The notes: a model not told the origin generated them from the sequence alone. Numbered from the stretch's first letter, positions 55,476 to 63,790 are shown. The stretch: 64,000 nucleotides of DNA from Candidatus Limnocylindrales bacterium (GCA_035559535.1 DATMBG010000017.1:92375-156374); one strand, 5' to 3'. Numbers and translations: made by a program.

Positions 55476-57114
55476 CAAACAGGGCCTCAATATCTGCTGC
55501 AACCTTTTCTTCTCGCTCTTTTTCTGTGAGGGAACCCATATCTTTATAAAACTGTTCATCATAATCTCGACTACGAATAACCATTGGCATAGGGACGGCA
55601 TGACCCAGAATCAAAGCCTGTTGTTTAGAGTCCAGACTGGCCAGAACACTCCGGAGTCCGGCGGGATTACTGACTCCGGTTAAGACGGCTTGAATATCCT
55701 TTTCATCGTCAAGAAGTGCGATGATTTTGGTTCCGATTTGGGAAAGGATTTCATCATCGATTCCAGAAGGGCGTTGATCCACAATCAGCAGAGAAACATA
55801 ATACTTTCTCAACTCCCTGGCAATGGTACCAAAAATGGTTTGCTTTGAGGCCCGTGGGTTCAAAAACTTATGGGCTTCTTCAATGGTAATCACCAATTGC
55901 TTCGGCTTATCCGCCGGATTTTGTGTTGCCAGATACTCCTCGGTTCTTTTTACATAAAGTTCATGAATACGACGGGTGATAATGTTGGCTACGAGAAGAT
56001 AACAGAGCATACTGGATTCTTTTCCGAACTCCAGGACGATATGAATACCTTTGTCGATATACTCCATGATTTTTTGGATGATATCTTCGCTGGTTTTAGG
56101 GATCAGGAATTTAAAGGTGCGGAGCCTTCGGAGCTTTCGATAAAGGGCTGCCAGGGATTCAGGATGCGTCCTGAGTTCATCGGCCAAAGCCTGGATATCT
56201 TCTTCTCCCCGCTCAAGGAGGGTATCCAGCCAATCATTTTTATAACGAGCCCAAATCGAGTAGGCAGCTTCCATAGCCGTAGGATGTAAACTGAGTTCGT
56301 CCTGGAGGGGAATCACATCTTCCACGGCAATTTGATCGTAGCCGATAAGAACCTCATGATCCGCCTGGACTTTGCGCCGCCGGGAGGAGTCCGGATCCAG
56401 GGTAAAGATAGCGACCCGATTCCCAAAGATCTGTTTAAGCCCTTTGACAAAATCTTGTCTGCTCCCTCCGGTCTCTTTCATGGCTCCCCATCCATATTCG
56501 TTATGTGTGTCAAAAATAATATTAACCGCCTTTTCATTTTTGATAAGACCACTGAGGACCAGCCGTGTCAGGAAAGTCTTTCCGGTCCCGGTTTTACCGA
56601 AGATTCCATTACTCCGCTCCACAAAGCGATCTAAATTTAAGCAAACGGGAGTATCCATATCCAGAGGCTTCCCAATGTTGAAGTATTTTCGATCCAAGGT
56701 TTCCCCTCCAAAGATCCGATTGACATCTTCTTCGTCCGCTTCATAAACTAAGGCAAAGTGGATAGGAATGGTTTTAACGGGTTGAGGTGTTGGACTGATT
56801 AAATTAGAGTTCTCTACCCGTTCTAATGCCAGCATCGGGCGCAGAATTACCGTGGCATAGGTGCTGGTGCCGCTCAGAACCTGACGTAAGAGGGTATTTT
56901 CTCGGGAAGGTGGATGGGTAAGAATCTGGGGATTGGTCACCTCCAGCCGAACATCGGTAATCATCGAAAAAAAGAGATGCTTCTCCCCTTCAATAACGAC
57001 AAACTTTCCCGCCTTAATATCTTCGACACTCCGGTTCGGATTTAACTTCATCTCTATCCCTTCCAGAAGAGAACCTCGGGTGATAATACCTAATTCGCCT
57101 GAACGATGATCCAT
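55471..57114 (-). CDS. herA: HerA-like hexameric DNA-pumping ATPase
   Basis: 547 residues. N-terminal HAS-like barrel (about 1-130), Walker A GIFGKTGTGKTFLTR, INIIFDTHNEYGWG (as ...VNIIFDTHNEYG), Walker B VITIEEAHKFLNP, and the RecA-like elements DQRPSGIDDEILSQIGTKI. HerA forms a hexamer that moves DNA and drives the NurA nuclease during end resection. The partner nurA and a HAS-barrel-like gene are just upstream on the same strand, and sbcCD lies beyond the inserted livK. No ribosome site; start abuts a family A palindrome. Confidence 0.93.
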   Translation of the reverse strand: MDHRSGELGIITRGSLLEGIEMKLNPNRSVEDIKAGKFVVIEGEKHLFFSMITDVRLEVTNPQILTHPPSRENTLLRQVLSGTSTYATVILRPMLALERVENSNLISPTPQPVKTIPIHFALVYEADEEDVNRIFGGETLDRKYFNIGKPLDMDTPVCLNLDRFVERSNGIFGKTGTGKTFLTRLVLSGLIKNEKAVNIIFDTHNEYGWGAMKETGGSRQDFVKGLKQIFGNRVAIFTLDPDSSRRRKVQADHEVLIGYDQIAVEDVIPLQDELSLHPTAMEAAYSIWARYKNDWLDTLLERGEEDIQALADELRTHPESLAALYRKLRRLRTFKFLIPKTSEDIIQKIMEYIDKGIHIVLEFGKESSMLCYLLVANIITRRIHELYVKRTEEYLATQNPADKPKQLVITIEEAHKFLNPRASKQTIFGTIARELRKYYVSLLIVDQRPSGIDDEILSQIGTKIIALLDDEKDIQAVLTGVSNPAGLRSVLASLDSKQQALILGHAVPMPMVIRSRDYDEQFYKDMGSLTEKEREEKVAADIEALFG

Positions 57115-57116
57115 GT

Positions 57117-57247
57117 TTTAAAAAGTATGGGGGTGTGGGGGTATGGAAGTACACCCACACCCCCCCACTTCCCCACTCCCATACTTCCATACTTCCATAC
57201 TTCCATACTTCCATACTTCCCCACTCCCATACTCCTATACTCCATAC
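57117..57247. repeat. Palindromic repeat, family A, copy 4 (operon-internal)
   Basis: A short purine arm (AAGTATGGGGGTGTGGGGG) and a long pyrimidine arm with seven CCATACTTCC-type units, ending in CTCCATACCCTTTA. It fills the gap before herA and ends 3 bases from its start codon. Confidence 0.88.
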
Positions 57248-57250
57248 CCT

Positions 57251-57853
57251 TTAAGGTGCGATTCTTTTCAAAATCGAACTCAGACGATCGTAATCCTCTC
57301 GTAAAAGCCGGGATAACTCCTTACCGACCTGGATGAGGTATTGAGGGGAATCCTCGGCGTGGGCCTCCAGACTATTTCGGATGGTTGCAATAACCAGCTC
57401 ATCGGGAGGAACCCGGCTGATTGTAAAAAGCGTACGAAGGTAATCTGATTGCCGGGTGAATTCTCGGACTTCCTCTAAAGAACAGGTATATACAAAACTA
57501 TGAATTCGAGGAGGTTGGGAGGGAAGAATCTGTTTAATTCCCGTCTGGTCCCGATATCCAATCAGGTGAGCTTGAAATTCTGTCTTCAGAAGCTCGAAGA
57601 TCTGGGGTTGCTCATTACGAAGCTCTTCCTCTGTTTTCCCGTAGGCTATAGCACGGCGATTGGGCTCAATGCTGTGAGTCATGACATTAAAGACCAATCC
57701 GTAAATAAGAAAATTCGCTCCTTCCACCGGGTTCGAAGTAGGTTTGACCTTGACAAAAGATCCAAAGGGCGGTGAGCAATGGAGATCCCTACATTGAGCT
57801 ATCAGTTCGGTCGTGTTACTTTCGATAACCTCGGCTATGTGAGCTTCTTTCAT
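57251..57853 (-). CDS. HAS-barrel-like protein encoded between nurA and herA
   Basis: 200 residues, no signal peptide. The segment FGSFVKVKPTSNPVEGANFL and IYGLVFNVMTHSIEPNRRAI resembles a HAS-barrel, the domain that starts HerA; the C-terminal half is helical (REDYDRLSSILKRIAP). The position between nurA and herA on the same strand suggests it is a third subunit or adaptor of that machine. Family identity is by pattern and context, not alignment. No ribosome site. Confidence 0.6.
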   Translation of the reverse strand: MKEAHIAEVIESNTTELIAQCRDLHCSPPFGSFVKVKPTSNPVEGANFLIYGLVFNVMTHSIEPNRRAIAYGKTEEELRNEQPQIFELLKTEFQAHLIGYRDQTGIKQILPSQPPRIHSFVYTCSLEEVREFTRQSDYLRTLFTISRVPPDELVIATIRNSLEAHAEDSPQYLIQVGKELSRLLREDYDRLSSILKRIAP

Positions 57854-57868
57854 AGGGAGCCGCTGGGA

Positions 57869-57922
57869 GAGATCAGGAGTCAGTGCCAGAAAATTTTGAT
57901 TCCGGGCCTCTGGCTCCTGTCA
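57869..57922. repeat. Palindrome between nurA and the HAS-like gene, family D
   Basis: CAGGAGTCAGTGCCAGA faces TCTGGCTCCTG; also supplies the lysine/serine-rich tail of NurA. Related in style to the palindrome at 15261-15329. Confidence 0.5.
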
Positions 57923-59266
57923 GATAGAGATCTGTCTCTTTTTCTGGCTTTTCCGGGAACTCTGGATTCGGATATTCTGTTGAACCAAAGCGTCCTGGAG
58001 CATACGATAAAATAGTTCTCGATCCGGTCCACGTACAACAGCTTTTTCATGGGCTTCAGCTAGGCTCACCGGGTATCCCTGCCCCTTTTCAACCTGATCA
58101 TAAATAACGGCATGGGTTAAAGCCAGTAAATTTTGGTCCCTGGCGACCCATTCTGGGATTTCTACCCGGGCAATTTCGGAACCTACATTCAAATAAAAGA
58201 AGTAGATACTATGAGGACCGTAATTTTTCAGAATTTTAGAGGTGCTTTTGAAAACGGTTGAACGTTCTCCGGGTTCCAGAAGGTACGAGAAAATAACCTG
58301 ATCGATAACCCCCTGGATGGGCTCACAGGGGAGTTCAGGAAGATCTCGATAGGGGCACTTATCACAATTTACAAAGTACTCGGGGCACATTCCTACACGA
58401 AGCGTGTGAATAACATCTGCACTCCGGGGATAGCTAATATACCCGGCAATGGGGACCTGCCATTTCTGAAAACTATCCAATACCTTCAAAAATTCCTTTA
58501 AGATATAGGCACTGAAATCTTCCGGTGTTGCCTCCAGGTGCCAGAATATCAAAGTTCCATCATAGAGGGCTACTTGTGGAGACACGGGGACGTGGGGACG
58601 CGGGGACGTGGGGATATAATAGGGATGGGGAGAATCATCTCCTACTCTAAGATCACTTTGTTCCGGTATCTTTGTATCGTAATTTATTCCGTATTTCCCT
58701 ATCTCCCTATCCCCAGGCTCTCCTGTCCCCATATTCTCTTGTTCCCGTATCTCACATTGCTCCCGTGTCTCTGTAGCCAGGCGGACCAGCTCTTGAAATT
58801 CCATGAGATTCCGTAAAATCCCAACCATCTCTCCATCCACGGGAACTTTATGTCGATTCCATTCTTTATAAAGATCTTCTTCTCTATAAAAGAGGGTGGG
58901 ACGACTGGTCAAGAGGGGCCTTTCACCGGTTCCATAATGAAGGACAACGGAACTAATGTTGATAAGATAACAGAGGGCGATCTCGTGTCGATCCGGGAAA
59001 ATCTGCGAGCCATCTGTTGCTATAACGGTAAACTGTTTGGGTTTTGGAGGAAGGGGAGAGAAGGCTGTAAGGGGTTCAGAAAAATCCTGGGCGGTTAACC
59101 AAGAGGTTTTACTTTGACTTAGCTTGAAGTTAAGAAGCGGCCAATCCTGCCAGCGTTTAAGTTCTTCCAGGGCTTTTTCAACTTTTTTTTGATAAAGATT
59201 CTGATGGGATTTTTGCTCTCCCACCATGTAAACAATCTGTTTTTTGACAGCAGAAAAATCTAACAC
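57920..59266 (-). CDS. nurA: NurA-domain 5'-3' nuclease with an in-frame repeat insertion
   Basis: 448 residues from GTG 59266. NurA features: FTVIATDGSQIFPDRHEIA (catalytic Asp), VALYDGTLIFWHLE (second Asp), AGYISYPRSADV and the C-terminal His region VSLAEAHEKAVVRGPDREL. Residues about 165-232 are an extra hydrophilic segment translated from a palindromic repeat (REQENMGTGEPGDREIGKYG ... TSPRPHVPVSPQ), placed between conserved blocks. NurA trims DNA ends with HerA. First gene of nurA-HAS-herA; no ribosome site. Confidence 0.87.
   Translation of the reverse strand: MLDFSAVKKQIVYMVGEQKSHQNLYQKKVEKALEELKRWQDWPLLNFKLSQSKTSWLTAQDFSEPLTAFSPLPPKPKQFTVIATDGSQIFPDRHEIALCYLINISSVVLHYGTGERPLLTSRPTLFYREEDLYKEWNRHKVPVDGEMVGILRNLMEFQELVRLATETREQCEIREQENMGTGEPGDREIGKYGINYDTKIPEQSDLRVGDDSPHPYYIPTSPRPHVPVSPQVALYDGTLIFWHLEATPEDFSAYILKEFLKVLDSFQKWQVPIAGYISYPRSADVIHTLRVGMCPEYFVNCDKCPYRDLPELPCEPIQGVIDQVIFSYLLEPGERSTVFKSTSKILKNYGPHSIYFFYLNVGSEIARVEIPEWVARDQNLLALTHAVIYDQVEKGQGYPVSLAEAHEKAVVRGPDRELFYRMLQDALVQQNIRIQSSRKSQKKRQISI
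58571..58774. repeat. Palindromic repeat inserted in frame in nurA, family B
   Basis: GACACGGGGACGTGGGGACG units on the left face CCCCATATTCTCTTGTTCCC and CTCCCGTGTCTC on the right, about 200 bp. Its length keeps the nurA frame open and adds about 68 residues that conserved NurA blocks do not need, like Rickettsia palindromic elements in protein genes. Confidence 0.7.
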
Positions 59267-59359
59267 AGCCGATCCGTTATCTGTCGTCCATTGTTCGTCG
59301 TTGTCGGAAGGATAAGCCTTTAGTTACTTAAACAGCAGGCCATAACAACAAACAAGGAA

Positions 59360-60085
59360 CTAAGGAGCCAGTTTTTCTATAGATCCGAGGTTTTTTGCAG
59401 ACTCGGAAAGGGAATAAAAACGCTGGTTAGATCTCCTATCTGCTTCTAACTCAGCTTCTAGGTGTTGAAGCCTTAACTCCAGAATTTGTCTGGAGACTCC
59501 AAATTTATGACAAAGCTCGTTTTCATGGTGATAGAGATTTAATAAATTCGGACCTCCGGTAAGCCGAAAGATTTCTCCTCGAGGCACCAGAATGGCTGCA
59601 GCATAATAACTGGCCTGGATTTCCAGAGGGTGATAGGTATCCAATGGATTGCAGAACAGGGGTCCAGATAACAAGGGCGCAGTGGGTTCAGATGAAACAT
59701 GTAGGAGATCATCCCATCCGGCATTAAAGGCGCCCTCTGGACGATAGTGAAGGGCATAATGTCCACCTGCATGGGCAATGGCAAAACGACAAAACTCTTC
59801 TGTCATGCCCGCATAACCGGTATTGATGAGAATAACCTTATCTTTTCCCTGAAAAAAACACTTCTCAGGATATAACCCTCCCCACGTATTCTGGGTTGAG
59901 ACCTTTTTAAGGGATTCTTCTTGGGTTAGATCAATAAAGTCTATCTGAAGCCCAAAAATACGCTGAAAAACATCCCCAACATTTAAAGGAAATTCTAAAT
60001 TAAAATCTCCCGTATAACTTCGATATCTCCATAAATCCTGTTCTGCTACCTTCTGAATAACTTGCTTAGGAATAAATTCAACCAT
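59360..60085 (-). CDS. ImmA/IrrE-family protein with HExxH glutamate replaced by alanine
   Basis: 241 residues. FCRFAIAHAGGHYALHYRP aligns with the FTLAHELGHYLLH zinc-protease motif: both metal His are kept (H105, H109) but the catalytic Glu is Ala106. The third-ligand region LEIQASYYAAAILVPRGEIF is intact and a helical HTH-like tail follows (LCHKFGVSRQILELRLQHL). ImmA/IrrE/PprI proteases cleave repressors after DNA damage or in phage control; this copy should bind metal but cleave poorly. An AGGAGG site precedes ATG. No HTH repressor partner is adjacent. Confidence 0.8.
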   Translation of the reverse strand: MVEFIPKQVIQKVAEQDLWRYRSYTGDFNLEFPLNVGDVFQRIFGLQIDFIDLTQEESLKKVSTQNTWGGLYPEKCFFQGKDKVILINTGYAGMTEEFCRFAIAHAGGHYALHYRPEGAFNAGWDDLLHVSSEPTAPLLSGPLFCNPLDTYHPLEIQASYYAAAILVPRGEIFRLTGGPNLLNLYHHENELCHKFGVSRQILELRLQHLEAELEADRRSNQRFYSLSESAKNLGSIEKLAP

Positions 60086-60325
60086 AAAATCCTCCTGAGC
60101 CTAAAACTAACTCTATTTGAACTTCTACCGGAGTCTTACTGGAGATTTAATACGATTTTTACTAAAATCTCCTTAACCCTCTAACCATTTCCATGGTTTT
60201 TAGAGCTTATGGGATAAGTTATACGTTTTCTACCTTGGATTCACCTAATCTTGGCCTTTTAGGCTAACAAGTCCCCGGTACCTTGTCAACTTTTTTTTAA
60301 AATTTTTGTCCAATAAAATAATGGC
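60086..60325. other. Intergenic region, divergent promoter space
   Basis: AT-rich, with an imperfect hairpin CTCTAACCATTTCCATGG/TTTTTAGAG (60178-60204). Probably holds the promoter of the ImmA/IrrE-like gene; nothing firm. Confidence 0.35.
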
Positions 60326-60490
60326 ATGGCTTTCCAAGAGGAAAATACTATTATATGTATTGATTACCGTTTTGTCCTAAAAATTACACCCGGCACAAAA
60401 GTTTTAAAAGAGTGGTATTCTTATCCCAAGGTAAGTATGCAAATTTCAAACCAAATAAAAGCAAACTATACCGATGAAGATGAGAAGTAA
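60326..60490 (+). CDS. Tentative 54-residue open reading frame
   Basis: Starts MAFQEENTIICIDYRFVLKI and ends NYTDEDEK. No recognised domain and no ribosome site, but residue composition is protein-like. It ends 42 bp before dapF on the same strand, so it might be a small gene or dapF leader. Weakly supported. Confidence 0.22.
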   Translation: MAFQEENTIICIDYRFVLKITPGTKVLKEWYSYPKVSMQISNQIKANYTDEDEK

Positions 60491-60532
60491 ACTCAGATTG
60501 GATGGTAAATGCTTCCCATCTACCCAAGGCCT

Positions 60533-61381
60533 ATGAAAAAAATACCTTTTTTAAAAATGAGTGGAAGTGGAAACGATTTCATCCTGATTGATAATCGAAA
60601 CCAGGTAGTGGACAAAACCCGACTCAAGGAATTTATCTACAAAGTCTGTCGACGGGCTGTTTCGGTAGGAGCGGATGGACTCATTCTCATAGAGAATCCC
60701 GATGAAGAAGATGCTCGAAGAGGGCTTGCTCATTTTAAATGGCATTATTATAATGCCGACGGGGGAGAAGCCGAGATGTGTGGGAATGGGTCCCGGTGTG
60801 CAGCCCGGTTCGCATATCTTAAAGGAATTGCTCCAAGGAAAATGGCTTTTCGAACCCTGGCGGGAATTATTCAAGCCGAACTAACCAATGAACGTAGGGT
60901 GAAGGTACAACTCGGTGATCCTAAAGATCTTCGATTAAACTTTCCCCTCGATATCGATGGAGAAACCTGGAAAGTTCACTTTATCAATACGGGAGTTCCT
61001 CATGTCGTCTATTTTTTAGACGATATAGAACGGGTGGATGTCGTCGGTCTGGGAAGAAAAACGCGCTACCATAAGGAATTTCAACCTGCCGGAACCAATG
61101 CAAACTTTGCCGAGGTTTTGAATAAACACGCCCTCAAGCTTCGAACTTATGAGCGCGGCGTTGAGAATGAAACCCTGGCCTGTGGAACCGGTTCTGTGGC
61201 TGCGGCACTTATTGCCAGCGAGTTGGGATGGACGGTTTCTCCGGTAGATGTTCATGTTCGAAGTGGTGAAATCTTGAAGATTTATTTTGAAAAGACCGGT
61301 GATCGTATAAGCAAGGTCTTTATGGAAGGTGACGTTCGCGTCATCTATGAAGGGGAAATGTGGGAAGAGGCCTGGGAGTAA
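60533..61381 (+). CDS. dapF: Diaminopimelate epimerase
   Basis: 282 residues from ATG 60533 (upstream ATG at 60509 adds 8 non-conserved residues). MSGSGNDFILIDNR, the two catalytic cysteines in GGEAEMCGNGSRCAARFAY and LACGTGSVAAAL, and NTGVPHVVYFLDD are intact. It converts LL- to meso-diaminopimelate for lysine and peptidoglycan synthesis in the cytoplasm. AAGG lies just before the start. No other lysine gene is adjacent. Confidence 0.95.
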   Translation: MKKIPFLKMSGSGNDFILIDNRNQVVDKTRLKEFIYKVCRRAVSVGADGLILIENPDEEDARRGLAHFKWHYYNADGGEAEMCGNGSRCAARFAYLKGIAPRKMAFRTLAGIIQAELTNERRVKVQLGDPKDLRLNFPLDIDGETWKVHFINTGVPHVVYFLDDIERVDVVGLGRKTRYHKEFQPAGTNANFAEVLNKHALKLRTYERGVENETLACGTGSVAAALIASELGWTVSPVDVHVRSGEILKIYFEKTGDRISKVFMEGDVRVIYEGEMWEEAWE

Positions 61382-61699
61382 AGAAGGTCAGAGTTTAAAT
61401 TCAGAGGTTATTCTGACTTCCGAATTTTTTAATTTTATCGAACTATCTGGCTTATAGAAACTTTTCCCCTGGCCGTGCGTCTACCAAAGTAGAGGAAATT
61501 ACAAATAACCAGGTTTAAATCGGAGGTTGTAACCCAAATGGTCGTTTTGAGAACGGCGTTTTGGAATTGCAACTCCGGCTAGAGGGATACCCATTTGCCT
61601 TTCATACCATAGAGGCAGGATTCAACCTTGCCGCTATGGAATTTATTAATAACCCTGCGAAATGCAATGGGAAGAAAATATTTAACTACTACCCTTACC

Positions 61700-61878
61700 C
61701 CCGACCCCTCTCCCGAGGCTTCGGGAGAGGGGGGTATTTGGGAAGTTGACCCGGAGATCTTCTCGCTCCCCTCTCCGCCCCCACCCCTTCCCTCCCCGTG
61801 GACGGGGAGGGTGAGGGAGGGGGAGAGGGGCCGGGGGTAAGGGCCACTTAAAAGTTAAGCCAAAACTAAGTAAACAGT
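61700..61878. repeat. Partial copy of MITE-like element 3 plus GC-rich hairpins
   Basis: CCCCTCTCCCGAGGC with TTCGGGAGAGGGG is a hairpin; about 61777-61878 matches 46131-46232 at roughly 90% by eye, including ACTTAAAAGTTAAGCC and GCCAAAACTAAGTAAACAGT. The left terminal repeat of the 46-kb element is missing. Rest of 61382-61938 has no gene. Confidence 0.65.
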
Positions 61879-61938
61879 GTACTGTTATCAGGTAAAAGGG
61901 TAAGAATCATTAAAAAATCAAAAGGAGAAAAATTGACT

Positions 61939-63492
61939 ATGTTTGTTCGTCCAAAACTTTTAATGAGATTAGGATTGCTTATCTTAGGGGGTCTTTTTTT
62001 GATCCCATCCCTTACATTAGCTCAATCTGTCACTGTAACAGTCCCTGCTAACGTACCCTGGACAGATACCGGCATAACGGTAACGACAGGGCAGATTCTT
62101 GATTTTCGAGCGACGGGAGCCTGGTCCTTTGACCCGAAGGGGAGCGGCATGCATGGCCCCGATGGGGTTAAATCGGTTTCACAAGCTGGTCCCGGTTTTC
62201 CTTTTCCAAGTCAACCTCCCGGTATTTTATTGCTTAAAGTGGGTAACCATATCCGTGCGGTAGGATCCAGCGCTGAACTCAAGATGACGGAAAGTGGCAA
62301 GCTTTTTCTGGGAATCAACGACTCTGGAGTAAGTGATAATCAGGGCGCTGTGGTTGTTACCATAAAAACCAAGGCCGGTCGGATGATAGGTCCTACGCCT
62401 AGTAGTACAGCCACAACCCCCCTTCCCCAGTCTACAACGAGTACCGTGGGAACCGGTTACGCCCAATCTTCTGTATTGGCTCAGTCCCCTCAGAGTGTTA
62501 CGATCCAGGTTCCTGCCAATGTACCCTGGACGGATACTGGGATATCGGTTATAGCCGGTCAGGTTTTTGACATTCGAGCAACGGGAACCTGGTCCTTTGA
62601 TCCCGTGGGAAGTGGTATGCATGGCCCCGATGGAGTCAAAACTGTCAGCAGAGCCGGAAGTAGTTTTCCTCTTCCTGTACAACCTCCAGGAATTTTGCTG
62701 GCTAAGGTAGGAAATCAGATACGTCCGGTGGGATCCGCTACGGAATTGACTATGCCCGGAAGTGGGGAACTTTTTCTAGGAATTAACGATTCCGGGGTTG
62801 AGGATAACCAGGGGGTTCTGACAGTCACTATTACCCCCCGGGGAAGTTCCACGCTCACACAAACCGCCAATCCTCCTTCCCCTACAACCCAAACTATTAC
62901 CATCCATGTACAGGATCAAAATAAGACCCCTCTGGCAGGATACTGGGTTTGGGTTTATTCCGGACCGACCTCCAATCCAGAGAAGTGGGGAGATACCCAA
63001 ACCGATCGGCAAGGCAATGCGACCTTCAACCTTCCCAATGGGAGCTATCGTGTGTATGTATCCCGTAACTCCCGAGGAACCGATCAACTGGCGGAACAGG
63101 CTTTTTCCGTTCCTACCGGTGAGGGGGGTGGTAATCAATTAACCGTAACCATAGCAACGACAGCTCTTAAATCGATTCCAAGTTCACAACCTCCACAACC
63201 CCAGGTGACAGCCCCTACCTCCCAGCCATCCCAACCTTCTACTGCACTTAGTGTTCACTTGCAGGATCGGAAAAAAAGACCTCTGGCAGGTTATGGAATC
63301 ACCGTTTATGCCGTTCCGGGAGGACAAAAGGTGGCAGAAGGTCAGACCGACGCGCAGGGTAATCTTACTTTAACACTTCCCAATGGAACCTATAAAGCCA
63401 TCGTCACTCAGGGCAATAAACAGGTTATGGAGCATAATTTCAAGGTTCCAAATCCCAAGGGTCGTAATCAGTTTACCGTTACCCTTAAATAA
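61939..63492 (+). CDS. Secreted protein with two LecA/PA-IL-like and two prealbumin/SpaA-like domains
   Basis: 517 residues from ATG 61939 (an in-frame TTG 6 bases upstream is possible; AAAGGAG site). Signal peptide LGLLILGGLFLIPSLTLAQ. Two tandem 115-residue units share VPANVPWTDTGI, ATGAWSFDP/ATGTWSFDP, GSGMHGPDGVK and LFLGINDSGVSDNQGA/LFLGINDSGVEDNQGV, the pattern of calcium-dependent galactose-binding PA-IL (LecA)-like domains. Two Ig-like beta domains follow (TPLAGYWVWVYSGPT, NATFNLPNGSYRVYV; RPLAGYGITVYAVPG, NLTLTLPNGTYKAIV). Probably a secreted or surface carbohydrate-binding protein. Confidence 0.8.
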   Translation: MFVRPKLLMRLGLLILGGLFLIPSLTLAQSVTVTVPANVPWTDTGITVTTGQILDFRATGAWSFDPKGSGMHGPDGVKSVSQAGPGFPFPSQPPGILLLKVGNHIRAVGSSAELKMTESGKLFLGINDSGVSDNQGAVVVTIKTKAGRMIGPTPSSTATTPLPQSTTSTVGTGYAQSSVLAQSPQSVTIQVPANVPWTDTGISVIAGQVFDIRATGTWSFDPVGSGMHGPDGVKTVSRAGSSFPLPVQPPGILLAKVGNQIRPVGSATELTMPGSGELFLGINDSGVEDNQGVLTVTITPRGSSTLTQTANPPSPTTQTITIHVQDQNKTPLAGYWVWVYSGPTSNPEKWGDTQTDRQGNATFNLPNGSYRVYVSRNSRGTDQLAEQAFSVPTGEGGGNQLTVTIATTALKSIPSSQPPQPQVTAPTSQPSQPSTALSVHLQDRKKRPLAGYGITVYAVPGGQKVAEGQTDAQGNLTLTLPNGTYKAIVTQGNKQVMEHNFKVPNPKGRNQFTVTLK

Positions 63493-63570
63493 GTAGAAAG
63501 AAAAGGCAAGAATCCTCATGTTTAACCTGCAGGGGTCTGGATCTTCCCCTTACTTCCCAGGCACCAGGAT

Positions 63571-63790
63571 AAGCTGAAAAGCCCTTCTATCAGGGGCAAA
63601 CAGTTGGTAACCCCCGACTTGCGTCGGGGGATTCGGAATTTTTCAAGCTCTGTAGGAGCGGCCTGTGAAACAGGTTGCCCCGCCGGGGCTAACCTTCTTA
63701 TCCTGGTGCTTATGCCCCTGGAGAGGGATGTTCAGACCGAAAAAAGGCTTCTCCCTTTCTTGACTTGATGCGTAGGGAGTAACCCTTTGG
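63571..63790. repeat. Dispersed mosaic repeat, copy Y
   Basis: Interior 63571-63708 is bounded by exact 12-bp inverted ends CACCAGGATAAG and CTTATCCTGGTG and contains AGCTGAAAAGCCC, ATCAGGGGC, CCCCCGACTTGCGTCGGGGG and GCCTGTGAAACAGGTTGC, the reverse complement of copy X modules at 21863-22175. It is followed by TGTTCAGACCGAAAAAAGGC and GCGTAGGGAG in the same orientation as in X. No gene in 63493-63880. Confidence 0.7.

Noticed and set aside
57014-57214. 66-codon frame MEVWKYGSMEVWEWGSGG... overlapping herA start
   Set aside because: It is the palindromic repeat read as protein, with no ribosome site or conserved content.
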